In this document: piece after piece, positions 41,788-51,251 of the stretch
Position numbering within the stretch: position 1 is the first letter of the stretch
Layout of the letters: each line of letters begins with the position of its first letter
Assembly (NCBI RefSeq): GCF_014643535.1
Contig: NZ_BMJQ01000010.1
Coordinates: forward strand, 1-64,000
Origin: Aliidongia dinghuensis
Lineage (GTDB): Bacteria; Pseudomonadota; Alphaproteobacteria; ATCC43930; CGMCC-115725
Length of the DNA: 64,000 nucleotides
Reading direction: 5' to 3'
Program-made: the position numbers and the translations under genes
The notes under the pieces: generated by a model
Database searches by the model: none
What the model saw: only the letters and a program-made list of their open reading frames with translations
Told to the model about the DNA's origin: nothing

Positions 41788-42516
41788 CTACCCCTCGACA
41801 TGCCCGAGCAGGGTGAAGCCCAGCTTGCGGAAATCGTCGAACAGGTGCGCCACCTGCTCCGTCACCATGAAGGCGATCCAATAGAACAGGGCGCGGTGCT
41901 GGTTGCCCCAGGCGAGCGCCCGCTCCGCCAATTCACGCAGCGGCAAGGCGAGGAAGCCCACCATGCAGAGGACGCCCAGGATCGCGCCTGCGAAGACGTC
42001 GCTCGGGTAATGGATGCCGAGATAGACGCGCGGCAGGTCGATCACGACGGCGGACCAGAAGAACCCGAGCCACCCCAGGCGCCGGTCGACCATCCAGAGA
42101 CCGGTCGACAGCGAGAAGAACAGCATCGAATGGTCGGACGGGAACGAGTTCCAGTGATTGACCGAGCCCGCGTCCATGAAGGGCGGGAAATTGAGCCCGA
42201 GGTTCGCCAGGATGGGGCGCTGATGGATGTGGAAAACCAGCTGCAGCACCCGGGAGAGCACCACCGTCGCGACGCTGCCGGCCAGGACCAGCATCAGCCG
42301 CACCCGGCGTGCCGCCTCGTCGTCGATTCCGGTCGCGCCCAGGCTGCCGCCTGCCGGCCGCACGAACCAGGCGAACCACAAGAGCGACATCATGACGACG
42401 CCCTTGAACGTGTCGTAGCGCGACACGGCGTGGACGAGGTGATCGAACAGCAACGATTTGCCGACGAAGCTGGTCAGAAACCGAAGGATCGGGAGGTCTA
42501 TCGAATCAAAGTTCAT
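41788..42516 (-). CDS. PAP2 family membrane phosphatase
   Basis: 242 residues, about six membrane helices. The three phosphatase motifs are present: a basic segment near HIHQRPI, SFPSDHSM with the catalytic histidine, and RVYLGIHYPSDV with the nucleophile histidine. Acts on lipid pyrophosphates or phosphatidate at the inner membrane; undecaprenyl-pyrophosphate recycling is one possibility. The exact substrate is not visible. Confidence 0.9.
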   Translation of the reverse strand: MNFDSIDLPILRFLTSFVGKSLLFDHLVHAVSRYDTFKGVVMMSLLWFAWFVRPAGGSLGATGIDDEAARRVRLMLVLAGSVATVVLSRVLQLVFHIHQRPILANLGLNFPPFMDAGSVNHWNSFPSDHSMLFFSLSTGLWMVDRRLGWLGFFWSAVVIDLPRVYLGIHYPSDVFAGAILGVLCMVGFLALPLRELAERALAWGNQHRALFYWIAFMVTEQVAHLFDDFRKLGFTLLGHVEG

Positions 42517-42790
42517 TGTTTAAAGTTCTCGCCGCCTTTGTCGGCCAAGGCTTACGGGCTGTCGTCCCCGCGGTTCGAAACCAACGCCGTTGCCACGCGG
42601 CATGTCCGTGACAAAATTATGTCGATGCGGCTTGTGAGCCCGCCGGCCATCTGGCGGCTTGCAAATTGCCCGAGCGGCCCCCCGTCACGGGGGCTTGACC
42701 GCCGAGCCGGCCCCATGCCGTCCTAGCGCGCCCCGATCCGAAGAAGACGCCCCTATCGGGGGAGACCTACTGGGCGATGGAGTTGCAGCG

Positions 42791-45448
42791 TTGATCCCGA
42801 TCAGCCGGACGGTCGATGGGGCGCTAGACGGAATACCTTTGGACGGCAAGGCGACGGTCGTGTTCGCGAATTGCCGTCTCCTGGTGCACGCCCGTCGTTT
42901 GTTCGTGAACGGCAAGCCGGCGGAACTGGGCGATCGCGCCGTCGAGCTGCTGATCGCGTTGATCGAAGCCCGCGGCCAGACCATCGGCAAAAGCGAGATC
43001 CTGCACCGCGTCTGGCCGTATCTGCCGATGGACGAGGCCAATCTCCGGGTCCAGATGCATGCGCTTCGCCGGGCGCTCGGTGACGACCGGCATCTCATCA
43101 AGACGGTCCAGGGGCGCGGCTACCGGTTCGTCGCCGATGTCACCATCCTGCCCGGCGAAGCGGACGACACGCCAACGGCCCAGGCCCACCCCGGGCCCCC
43201 GTCGTCAGTATCGGTCGCCGACACGAACCTGCCGTTGCCGCTGGGGCCCCTGATCGGGCGTACGGCGGAGTTGGTGACGTTGTCCGACCATGTCTGCCGG
43301 CGGCGGCTGGTGACGCTCGTCGGCACCGGCGGCATCGGCAAGACCCGCCTCGCCGTCGAGCTCGGCCTGCAACTCTCAAAGGAGTTTCCGGACGGCGTAC
43401 GGCTCGTCGATCTGGCGTCCGTCACCGACCCGGCGAAGGTGCCAGGCACCACGGCCGCCGCCTTGAACGTGCCGCTGGATGATGCCTTGGCAGACAACGC
43501 CTTGGCACCGACGGAGGCGATCGCCGCCGCGATCGGTCCGCGGCGAATGCTGCTGATCCTCGACAATTGCGAGCATCTCATCGAGGCCGCCTCCACGCTC
43601 GCGGCGACGCTGCTCGGGCGGTCGCCGGGCCTGTCGATCCTCGCGACCAGCCAGGAGAGCTTGCGCATCCCCGGCGAGCAGATCTATCGCCTCGCGCCGC
43701 TCGGCCTGCCCGCCGCCGACGCCGACGCCCGCGAGATCATCGGCAACGGAATGGCCTTCGGCGCGATCGAGCTGTTCGTCGAACGCGCCCGGGAGACAGA
43801 TGCGCGCTTCGTGCTCGACAGCCGCAATGCTGCGAGCGTCGTGGAAATCTGCCGGCAGCTCGACGGCATCCCGCTGGCGCTCGAGATGGCGGCCGCCCGG
43901 CTGCCGCTCCTGGGCATCGACGGGCTGCGCGCCGGCCTCGGCGACCGGCTCGAGATGCTGCGGCGCAATCCGCGCGCGGGCGAGGCGCGGCACATGACGC
44001 TCGGCGCCATGATCGAGTGGAGCCACGGGCTGCTCGACGCGGCCGAACGGCGCGTCTTCCGGCGCCTCGCGATCTTCGTCGACAGCTTTTCGCTCGACGC
44101 GGCAGTCGCGGTGGCGGGCGACGGCGCCAGCCGATGGGAGATCATCGAGATCCTGGAGCGCCTGGTCGGCAAGTCGCTCCTGTCGATCGAGGACGGCGCC
44201 CCGCCGCGCTACCGCCTGCTCGAGACGCTGCGCATCTACGGGATGGCGCGGCTCGAGGAGAGCGACGAGCGCGAGGCCACCATCGCTCGCCATGCCCGTC
44301 ATTTCGCCGATCTGTTCGACCAGGCGCACGAGCAATGGGAAACCGTTGCCGACGCGCAATGGGTCGAGATCTACCGGCGCGAGCTCGGCAACGTGCGTGC
44401 CGCGCTCGACTGGGCGACCGCCGATCCGGCGCACGCCAGGCTGGCCGCGACGATCGCCGGCCCGTTCGCCATCGTCTGGTACAACCTCGGCCTGATCGCG
44501 GAAGGTCGGCGCTACGCGGAGCGCATCCTTGCCACCCTCGGCCGCGACGCGTCGCCCGCCGCGGCCCGCTTCCTGCGGTTCAGCAACTATCTCTGGGATT
44601 CCTCCGACCGCCGGCGCAGCCTCGGCCTGCTCGAGCAATCGGCCGGCCTCTACCGCCAGCTCAACGACCAGACGGACCTGGCGCCGGTGCTGGCAACGAT
44701 CAGCCGGCTCTACCTGAGGATGGGCCGCGGCGCCGAGGCCGAGGCGGCGCTCGGCGAGGCCGAGGCACTGCTCCTCGCGACCGACAGGGGTGCGGATACC
44801 CGGAAGAAGTCCCTGCTGGGCGTGGTTACCACCCGCTCCACCCTCGCCTATCATCGGCGTGACTTCGCCGAGAACGCCCGTCATCTGGCACGTGCGCTCG
44901 AACTCGCCGAGGCGCTCGGCGACAGCGTACGCATCGCCAACATCCTCGCGAACATGGCGGAAAACGAATTCCTCGGCGGTGCCGTCGATCGCGCGATTTC
45001 GCGCGGCCGCGAGGCATTGGCGCTCATGCGCTCGACCAACCGGTCGACCCATCGTGAATGGGCGCTTGCCAATCTCGCCGCCTACCTTGTCGCTCGCGGC
45101 GACCTCGGCGAGGCGCGGACGCTCGCCGAGGAAGCGCTCGGCGAGGCCCAGAAGAGCGGCGGGCTGATCGTCCGGCTCTGTCTGCAGCATTGGGCGCTCA
45201 TCGGTGCGCGCGAAGGACGGTATGAGGCGGCGGCGCGCCTCCTGGGTTTCGTCGATCACGGCTACCGCGAAGCCGGCGAGCGGCGGGAGCCCACGGAAGA
45301 GCTGATCCATGACGCGCTGCAGCGGGCGCTCGCGGCTGCGGTGCCACCGACGCGCCTCGACGCCTGGGCCGCCGAGGGCGCGCAATGGAGCGAGCCGCAG
45401 GCGGTGGCATTCGCCCGCAACCGGCTCGTGCAGACCGGACGCGCCTGA
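42791..45448 (+). CDS. Large transcriptional regulator: winged helix, STAND/NB-ARC ATPase, TPR-like repeats
   Basis: About 885 residues. Residues about 24-115 form an OmpR/PhoB-type winged helix (GDRAVELLIALIEARGQTIGKSEILHRVWP...RVQMHALRRALGDD...VQGRGYRFVADV). A STAND ATPase follows with Walker A GTGGIGKT (178-185) and Walker B LLILDNCEHL. The remaining C-terminal half is helical with TPR-like repeats. Such proteins are ATP-dependent regulators of the AfsR type. The start is unsure: TTG at 42791 has GGAG 8 nt upstream; another TTG lies at 42659. It converges with the S53 peptidase gene, a possible target. Confidence 0.9.
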   Translation: MIPISRTVDGALDGIPLDGKATVVFANCRLLVHARRLFVNGKPAELGDRAVELLIALIEARGQTIGKSEILHRVWPYLPMDEANLRVQMHALRRALGDDRHLIKTVQGRGYRFVADVTILPGEADDTPTAQAHPGPPSSVSVADTNLPLPLGPLIGRTAELVTLSDHVCRRRLVTLVGTGGIGKTRLAVELGLQLSKEFPDGVRLVDLASVTDPAKVPGTTAAALNVPLDDALADNALAPTEAIAAAIGPRRMLLILDNCEHLIEAASTLAATLLGRSPGLSILATSQESLRIPGEQIYRLAPLGLPAADADAREIIGNGMAFGAIELFVERARETDARFVLDSRNAASVVEICRQLDGIPLALEMAAARLPLLGIDGLRAGLGDRLEMLRRNPRAGEARHMTLGAMIEWSHGLLDAAERRVFRRLAIFVDSFSLDAAVAVAGDGASRWEIIEILERLVGKSLLSIEDGAPPRYRLLETLRIYGMARLEESDEREATIARHARHFADLFDQAHEQWETVADAQWVEIYRRELGNVRAALDWATADPAHARLAATIAGPFAIVWYNLGLIAEGRRYAERILATLGRDASPAAARFLRFSNYLWDSSDRRRSLGLLEQSAGLYRQLNDQTDLAPVLATISRLYLRMGRGAEAEAALGEAEALLLATDRGADTRKKSLLGVVTTRSTLAYHRRDFAENARHLARALELAEALGDSVRIANILANMAENEFLGGAVDRAISRGREALALMRSTNRSTHREWALANLAAYLVARGDLGEARTLAEEALGEAQKSGGLIVRLCLQHWALIGAREGRYEAAARLLGFVDHGYREAGERREPTEELIHDALQRALAAAVPPTRLDAWAAEGAQWSEPQAVAFARNRLVQTGRA

Positions 45449-45474
45449 CGATGCCGGCTCGCCGCCACGACGAT

Positions 45475-45501
45475 GCCGCCGCCCCTGAGGGAGACGGCGG
45501 C
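45475..45501. terminator. Hairpin between the convergent regulator and peptidase genes
   Basis: GCCGCCG (45475-45481) pairs with CGGCGGC (45495-45501) in the 93-nt gap between two convergent genes. No T tract on either strand, so efficiency is doubtful. Confidence 0.4.
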
Positions 45502-45541
45502 CCCGTTCATGCGTCGGACCGAAGTCCAACCAGCGGTCAGG

Positions 45542-47644
45542 CTAGAACAGCTGCCGGGAGAGCCGCGTCGCCTCCTCGATGAAATGGATGCCGTTGGGCA
45601 CGCCATAACCCGTGGCATTGTCCCAACCGGGGCCTGCCCTCAGTGACGAGTCGGTGCCGAAGCCGATCACGTTCCAGCCCTGGAACGGCACTTGGCCGGC
45701 GAACACCAGCGCGGCGACGAAGCCGTCGGGCTGGGTGTCCTGCAGGTCCATCAACTGCGCCGGGTCGTAGTTGGTGGTCTGCGTGCCGCGGAAGGTGATC
45801 GAGCCAAACGTGTTGCTGTTTTTATGAGCCACGACCGGCCCGATGTCGTTGAACGCCGACGCGGGCAGGACGCCCACGGCGGGCGCCGCCTGACCGAGCG
45901 ACTGGCCGGCCGCCTGGTTGGCGAGCGCCCAGATGCCCGAGAACAGCGGGGTCGCGAGGCTGGTGCCGCCGATCGGGCCAATCTGCTGCTGGCCGCTCTT
46001 CGGGTCGGTAAAGACGACGAGCGCGCCGGTCTGCGGGTCGGCAAGCGCCGAGACGTCGGGCAGCTGCCGGCCGGCGCCGGGCAGGTGCTGCTGATAGGGC
46101 GGCTTGGCAAACATGGCGCTCTCGCCGCCACCGCCGCCCTGGATGAAGCCACTAAAGCTCGGCACCGCGTTGGGCTGACGAAGCGTACCGAGGTGGGAGA
46201 CTGTGATGCCCCAGGCCGCTTCGACCGGGCCCTGGTCGCTCGGCACGCCGATGCTGGTGCCGCCGATGCCCGTGGCGTAGGGCGAGTTGGCCGGCACCGA
46301 GGCGGCGCCGAACGGGTGGCCGACGCCATTGTCGCCGCTGTCGCCGGTCGCGACATTGACCGAGATGCCCTCGGCCGCGGCGCGCTTGAACACGTCGTTG
46401 AACATCGAGGCGTCGGTGTTCGAATCGGTGGCTTCCGGCCGGCCCCAGCTGTTCGAGATCACGCTGCCGAGCTGGTGGTCGGCCGTGTATTGGACCGCAT
46501 AGGCCAGTTCCGCATCGTCGTTGGACGGCGCCACCACGAGCACGATGTTGGCGTCCGGCGCCATGGCGTGCGCCCATTCAACGTCGAGCGTCGTCTCGAG
46601 GCCCCAGCCGCTATCGGTCGTCGTCGGCTGGCCGTCGGGATAGACGATCTGGAAGTTCTGGTTGTCCAGGCCCTTCAGCCCCATCAGCTGGGAGAAGGCA
46701 TCGGCGTCGGCCTGGATCGTCGGCGAGCCGTAGGCGTCGACGATGACGATCGTCTCGCCCTTGCCGGTCCAGCCGCGGGCGAAGGCCTGGTCCATGCCGT
46801 AGTGGGCGGCAACCTGCTGCGCGGTGTAGCCGCAGAAGGGCCGGTTCGTCGTCTTCGTGGGGTCGAGGTAGGTCGGCCCGGTGAAGTTGTCGGCCACGGC
46901 ACCGGCTACGACAGTCCCGTTGACAATGGACCAGCCAAAGCCGGACATCTTGGCATTGAACTGAGGGCCGAAGCAGTCGGTCGTAAAGGAGGACAGCGGG
47001 CTCGCCCCGGCCGTGGCCAGATCCACCATCGGCACCGGCTCTCCGGTCGCGAGGTCGATCTGGCGCGCGACGAACGGCTGCGCGCCGAGATTGGTCAGGC
47101 CCGCGACCTTGTCGATCAGCTCCGGATGCGCGCCCTGATATTTCGGCTGAGTGACGGCCGCGTAGAATGTCTGGTTGTTCGCCTGCAGGTGATGAACGGT
47201 GGTGCCGAACGCCGCCTGCATCTTGTCAGCCGTGCCGGACACCTTGATCGCCCGGCCGTCCTTGCTGACCGTTTCGATCTTCAGCCCCACGGCGCGGAGC
47301 GACGCCTGTGCCGTCGCCACGTCCTGCGCCGTCGGGCCGAAACCGGCGACTTCGGCCGGGCTCATCCACTGGTGATAGGCCGGCGAGGTCCGGTCGTAGC
47401 GCTGGGCCACGTAGCTATCCAGCGTGGCCTCGTTATGGCCCTTGAGCCAGACCATCGCGGTCAGCGGCGTCGCCGCAGCGACGGCGCCCGCATCCTGCGC
47501 CTGGGACATGAGCCGGTTCTGGACCGGCGCGCCGGCCGCGAGCGCTGACGCCGCCGAGCCCATGAGCAAGGCTGCGGCCAACGGGTACGCCAACGCCTTG
47601 CCGTTCCTCACCACCGCCGGCCGAAACAGTCTACAGATCTTCAT
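45542..47644 (-). CDS. Secreted S53 (sedolisin) family acid serine peptidase
   Basis: 700 residues. A signal peptide (to about residue 37) is followed by a pro-domain (about 55-200, with YHQWMSPAEVAGFGPT and the VSGTADKMQAAFGTTVHHL segment). The catalytic domain has E350 and D354 in GLETTLDVEW, the GDSGDNG loop and the nucleophile S562 in GGTSLATP. The C-terminal calcium-binding segment GPGWDNATGYGVPNG is present. Sedolisins digest proteins at low pH outside the cell after self-removal of the pro-domain. GAGGGGGC precedes the ATG. The DNA upstream is extremely AT-rich. Confidence 0.95.
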   Translation of the reverse strand: MKICRLFRPAVVRNGKALAYPLAAALLMGSAASALAAGAPVQNRLMSQAQDAGAVAAATPLTAMVWLKGHNEATLDSYVAQRYDRTSPAYHQWMSPAEVAGFGPTAQDVATAQASLRAVGLKIETVSKDGRAIKVSGTADKMQAAFGTTVHHLQANNQTFYAAVTQPKYQGAHPELIDKVAGLTNLGAQPFVARQIDLATGEPVPMVDLATAGASPLSSFTTDCFGPQFNAKMSGFGWSIVNGTVVAGAVADNFTGPTYLDPTKTTNRPFCGYTAQQVAAHYGMDQAFARGWTGKGETIVIVDAYGSPTIQADADAFSQLMGLKGLDNQNFQIVYPDGQPTTTDSGWGLETTLDVEWAHAMAPDANIVLVVAPSNDDAELAYAVQYTADHQLGSVISNSWGRPEATDSNTDASMFNDVFKRAAAEGISVNVATGDSGDNGVGHPFGAASVPANSPYATGIGGTSIGVPSDQGPVEAAWGITVSHLGTLRQPNAVPSFSGFIQGGGGGESAMFAKPPYQQHLPGAGRQLPDVSALADPQTGALVVFTDPKSGQQQIGPIGGTSLATPLFSGIWALANQAAGQSLGQAAPAVGVLPASAFNDIGPVVAHKNSNTFGSITFRGTQTTNYDPAQLMDLQDTQPDGFVAALVFAGQVPFQGWNVIGFGTDSSLRAGPGWDNATGYGVPNGIHFIEEATRLSRQLF

Positions 47645-47700
47645 CGGAAGCCCCCTCGAAGAGTTTTCGTTGATGCAAATACATCATGGCGCAATATCGA

Positions 47701-47820
47701 AAGTAAAACTCTTTTATTTCATTCGACGATATTAATAATTAAAGATATTAATATTGTTAAATTTGTTAATTATGACACTATTTATTATAGAAGTATTTTA
47801 GAAATTCGCACACAATAAAA
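47701..47820. other. Extremely AT-rich intergenic segment
   Basis: By hand count 22 of 120 bases are G or C (about 18%), in a region where coding DNA is near 65-70%. It contains repeated ATTAATA/TTAAT blocks. It lies between the start of the S53 peptidase gene and the terminator of the MFS gene, so it can only serve the peptidase promoter or act as a silencer/curved-DNA site. Confidence 0.85.
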
Positions 47821-47859
47821 TACCGCGCACAACCGCTTGTACTGAGCGGTTGCGCGCGG
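47810..47859 (-). terminator. Terminator of the MFS transporter gene
   Basis: 15-bp stem with one mismatch (47823-47837 with 47845-47859), 7-nt loop, followed on the minus strand by TATTTTATT. It is 39 nt past the MFS stop. Confidence 0.9.
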
Positions 47860-47898
47860 CTCCAACTGAGCAGGAGGATTGAAAGGTTCGGTGCGCCT

Positions 47899-49176
47899 TT
47901 AGAGCGCGGCCGCCACCTCGGTCGCCGCTTCCGGCTGCGGTTCGCGCACCAGGAAAGCGACGCCGAGCGCGCCCAGCACGGCGATGGCGCCGGTGAGCGC
48001 GAAGGCGCTGGCGAAGCTGCCCGACACGGACACGAGATAGCCCGTCACCGCCGGCGCCACGATGCCGGCCAGGTTGGCGATCAGATGCACGAAGCCGCTG
48101 ACGCCGCCGACGCGCGCCTCGGCGACCGTGTCGAGAATGATCGCCCAATAGGTGCTGGCGGTCAGGTACATGAAGAACACGGTCGTCGCCATCAGTGCCA
48201 CGACCGCCGTGATGCCGGTAACGACGCCGGCGAGCGCCACGCAGATCGCGGCGATGATCAGGCTCGTGACCAGCACGAGCTTGCGGGCGTAGAGCGCGTT
48301 GCCGGTCAGGCGGAAGATCGCGTCGCACACGAAGCCGCCGGACGCAAGGCCGATGAAGCCCACGAGCCAGGGGATCGCGTTCACCACGCCCATCTTCTGG
48401 ATCGAGAGATGGTGCGCCATGGTGAGGTAGCTCGGGAACCAGGACAGGAAGAAATAGAGGATATAAGCGTAGCCGAAGAAGGCGAACGCGGTCGCGAGGA
48501 TCGCCGGGCGCTTCAAATAGTGGCCGAGCGGCAGCGCCTCGAGCTCGTTTGCCCGCTCGGCTCGCTCACGCGTGTGGGCGCGGAGCGCGTCGAGGTCGAG
48601 CCAGCGGTGCTGCTCCGGCCGGTCGGTCGCGAGCCACATCCAGGCGACGGTCCAGACGAGGCCGATGGCACCGATCGCGATGAAGGAGACGCGCCAGCCG
48701 GCGGCGACCGCCAGCAGGCCCACGACCGGACCGGCCAGTGCTGCCCCCAGCGGCTGGCCGGCGTTCGCCATGCCGACGGCGCTCGCCTGCTCGGGCCGGG
48801 GAAACCAGTTGCTGACGAACTTGTTGGCGGTCGAGCTGAACGGCCCCTCGCCCATGCCGAAGATCACGCGCACGACCAGCAGCGAAAAGATGCCCGCCGC
48901 CGCCGCGGTGAGCCCGCAGAACACCGACCAGACGGTCATGGCGACGCCGAATACGTTCCGGGGCCCGATCCGGTCGGACGCGAAGCCGCCGACGAAGCAG
49001 AACAGCGCGTATCCCACGAAGAAGCTGCTGAACACGATGCCGAGCTCGGTCGGATCGAGCTGCATGTCCTTGGCGATGAGCGGTGCCGCGACCGAAAGGG
49101 CGGCGCGGTCGAGATAGCTGATGGCACCGCCGATGAACAGCAGGGCCACGATGAACCAGCGAAGGCGCGCGAACAT
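47899..49176 (-). CDS. MFS transporter, anion:cation symporter (sugar-acid) type
   Basis: 425 residues, twelve membrane segments. SYLDRAALSVAAPLI after helix 1, GFASDRIGPRNVFG in the 2-3 loop and FGMGEGPFSSTANKFVSNWFPRPEQASAVG are typical of the ACS family that imports hexonates, glucarate, phthalate and similar acids with protons. GGAGGA precedes the ATG. The upstream dioxygenase on the same strand and the divergent IclR regulator suggest a small catabolic unit for an organic acid. Substrate not determinable. Confidence 0.9.
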   Translation of the reverse strand: MFARLRWFIVALLFIGGAISYLDRAALSVAAPLIAKDMQLDPTELGIVFSSFFVGYALFCFVGGFASDRIGPRNVFGVAMTVWSVFCGLTAAAAGIFSLLVVRVIFGMGEGPFSSTANKFVSNWFPRPEQASAVGMANAGQPLGAALAGPVVGLLAVAAGWRVSFIAIGAIGLVWTVAWMWLATDRPEQHRWLDLDALRAHTRERAERANELEALPLGHYLKRPAILATAFAFFGYAYILYFFLSWFPSYLTMAHHLSIQKMGVVNAIPWLVGFIGLASGGFVCDAIFRLTGNALYARKLVLVTSLIIAAICVALAGVVTGITAVVALMATTVFFMYLTASTYWAIILDTVAEARVGGVSGFVHLIANLAGIVAPAVTGYLVSVSGSFASAFALTGAIAVLGALGVAFLVREPQPEAATEVAAAL

Positions 49177-49309
49177 GGCAAGTCCTCCCTGGGTGCCGGC
49201 GTCTTGCGGCCGGTTACCCGTTGAACCTGTTCGTCTGGATCGCCCTGCCGCGAGTCCCCGCGTTGATACTGGGTTCGGACAAGGCGCCTTGGTGGCCGCT
49301 TGGCGTACG

Positions 49310-50137
49310 TCAGGCGGCGGCCGTGCGCCCGGTGTCCCGCATCAGGATCTGCTGGTGCTCGCCCGTGACCTTGGCGTGAAAGGCGATCGCCGCCTCTGAC
49401 AGGTCCGAGAGCGGCCGCTCTTCCGGCACGAAATTGCCGTAGGCGTCGACACCGCGGACGAGCGTCGCGCTGTCGTGGGTCCCGACCACCTGGCGCACAT
49501 GGGTCGGCAGATAGCGGATGGCAAAGCCGATGCGCCTTTTCTCCGACGGGTTCGGGTCGGAACCATGGATCAGCCGGACATGGTGCAGCGACATCTCGCC
49601 CGGCTGCAGCTCCAGCATCCGGGCTTGGGCCTCGTCGACCTCGACCGCAATCTCCTGGCCGCGCGACAGCAGGTTGCCCTCGGCGAACGTGTCGCGATGG
49701 GCGAGCTGGTCGAGCTTGTGGCTGCCGGGGATGACGCGCATGGCGCCGTTCTCGGCCGTGCTTTCGGAGAAGGCGACCCAGGCGGTGACGATGTCAGCCG
49801 GATCGAGGCCCCAATAGGTCGAGTCCTGGTGCCACGAGACGTAGCTCGGGTCGTGCGCCTCCTTGGTGAAGAAGGACGAGCCCCAGACCAGCAGGTTCGG
49901 CCCCAGGATATCCTCGACCGCGTCCAGGATGCCAGGATGGCGGATGAGGTCGTCGAGCCAGGTGAAGAGGAGATGGGTCTTGTGGCGCCACGGCCCCTTA
50001 AGCAGGCCATGCTGGCGTTCGTGCGTCTCGAGCTTGGCGCGCAGGTCTGCGGCCTCTGTCGTGGAAATCGCGCGGATCGGCGCGTAAAAGCCTTGGCTTT
50101 CAAACCGCTCGGCGGCAGCCGGGCCCAGCTTTATCAT
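49310..50137 (-). CDS. Phytanoyl-CoA dioxygenase (PhyH) family protein
   Basis: 275 residues. Fe(II)/2-oxoglutarate oxygenase: H103-x-D105 in SWHQDSTYWG, distal H191 in LIHGSDPNPS and the 2-oxoglutarate-binding arginine shortly after (KRRIGFAIRY). Family members hydroxylate small molecules from acyl-CoA to ectoine or phosphonates. GGGAGGG precedes the ATG. It lies upstream of the MFS gene (133-nt gap) and is divergent from IclR, so hydroxylation of an imported compound is a reasonable inference. Confidence 0.92.
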   Translation of the reverse strand: MIKLGPAAAERFESQGFYAPIRAISTTEAADLRAKLETHERQHGLLKGPWRHKTHLLFTWLDDLIRHPGILDAVEDILGPNLLVWGSSFFTKEAHDPSYVSWHQDSTYWGLDPADIVTAWVAFSESTAENGAMRVIPGSHKLDQLAHRDTFAEGNLLSRGQEIAVEVDEAQARMLELQPGEMSLHHVRLIHGSDPNPSEKRRIGFAIRYLPTHVRQVVGTHDSATLVRGVDAYGNFVPEERPLSDLSEAAIAFHAKVTGEHQQILMRDTGRTAAA

Positions 50138-50198
50138 GGGATTTCCCTCCCGGATGCATCTTACTGACTGTCGTCAAATTTCTTATGTGTTGATGCAA

Positions 50199-50212
50199 TT
50201 TCAAATGTGAAA
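50199..50212. promoter_or_regulatory. Dyad upstream of iclR-type gene, candidate operator
   Basis: TTTCA-aatg-TGAAA lies 5 nt before the IclR-type start codon in the 79-nt divergent gap. Position and symmetry suggest an autoregulatory site also controlling the PhyH-MFS operon. Confidence 0.5.
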
Positions 50213-50216
50213 CTGA

Positions 50217-51008
50217 ATGAGCGAAGAAGTCAACAACGACGAACAGGCGGACGCGCGCCGCCCGGGCGCGCCGGCGCTGGAAAAGGGGCTCGATCTCCTG
50301 GAAGCGCTCGCGGCCGAACCGAACGGCATTTCGCAGAAGGCGCTCGCCGGGCGCATCGGCCGTTCGGTCGGCGAGATCTTCCGCATGCTGGGCGTGCTGG
50401 AGCAGCGCGGTTATGTCACGCGCCATCCCAAGACCGGCGAATACAGCCTGTCGCTGCGCCTGTTCCAGCTCGCGACCCACCACCCGCCGAGCCGCCGGCT
50501 GCAGCAGGCGGCACTGCCGGTCATGGAGGAGCTGGCGGCCGAGACCGGCCTCTCCTGCCATCTCAGCATGGTGAGCGGCGAGCATTTCCTGATCGTGGCG
50601 CAGGCGGAATCGGACCGGCCGATGGGGTGGTCGGTCAAGCTCGGCGCGGTCTTTCCGTTCACGCTCGATTTCGTCTCGGCGCGCGTCATCGCCGCCTTCC
50701 AGCGCGAACGGCGCCGGACCGAACTCGTGGCCGTGCTGGCGCGCCAGAGCAAGGTACCGGCGGACGGGATCGCCCCACGGCTCGAGACGATCGCCACTGC
50801 CGGCTACGACATGGCACCCAGCACGATCGTCGCCGGCCTCGTCGACATGAGCGCCCCGGTGGTCGACCATTCCGGCCAGGCGGTCGCGGCCCTCACCCTG
50901 CCGTTCCTGCCGCAGCGCGACCAGAACCGCGATCCGGCGGTCGCGCTCGCCCTCTTGCGCGACGCCGCCCGGCGCATCTCGGCCAACGTCGGGGCTGCGA
51001 CCGCCTAG
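50217..51008 (+). CDS. IclR family transcriptional regulator
   Basis: 263 residues. N-terminal winged helix (PALEKGLDLLEALAAEPNGISQKALAGRIGRSVGEIFRMLGVLEQRGYV) and C-terminal effector-binding GAF-like domain (LPVMEELAAETGLSCHLSMVSGEHFLIVAQAESDRP...GYDMAPSTIVAGLVDMSAPVVDHSGQAVAALTLPF). Divergent from the PhyH-MFS pair, which it most likely controls. No Shine-Dalgarno is visible before the ATG. Confidence 0.93.
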   Translation: MSEEVNNDEQADARRPGAPALEKGLDLLEALAAEPNGISQKALAGRIGRSVGEIFRMLGVLEQRGYVTRHPKTGEYSLSLRLFQLATHHPPSRRLQQAALPVMEELAAETGLSCHLSMVSGEHFLIVAQAESDRPMGWSVKLGAVFPFTLDFVSARVIAAFQRERRRTELVAVLARQSKVPADGIAPRLETIATAGYDMAPSTIVAGLVDMSAPVVDHSGQAVAALTLPFLPQRDQNRDPAVALALLRDAARRISANVGAATA

Positions 51009-51017
51009 GCGCGCCCG

Positions 51018-51251
51018 CTATTCGATCAGCTCGCGCTCGATGCGCCCGTAGGCGCCGCGCCGGTAATTGCGCTCGATCCGGCTCAAGCAGCCGAGGCACG
51101 CGAGGAGCGCCAGCAGGGCCGAGGCCCCGTTGCCGGACACGGCGCTTGCCACCATGAGGCATCCGGCTGCCGCCAGGACGGCACGGAGAGCGGTCGTCTC
51201 GAAGTCGGCCTTGCGCCGACGCACCACGGTCGGCATCAGAGGCGTTCCCAT
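51018..51251 (-). CDS. Small membrane protein, unknown function
   Basis: About 77 residues from ATG 51251 (a later ATG lies 5 codons in; the frame is open to 51413). A basic N-terminus is followed by two hydrophobic segments (ALRAVLAAAGCLMVASAV and ALLALLACLGCLS) and an Arg-rich tail. No ribosome binding site stands out. Composition and membrane pattern support a gene, but only moderately. Confidence 0.45.
   Translation of the reverse strand: MGTPLMPTVVRRRKADFETTALRAVLAAAGCLMVASAVSGNGASALLALLACLGCLSRIERNYRRGAYGRIERELIE

Noticed and set aside
43376..47548. Long antisense frames opposite the STAND regulator and the S53 peptidase
   Set aside because: Typical third-position GC shadows; no homology recognised.
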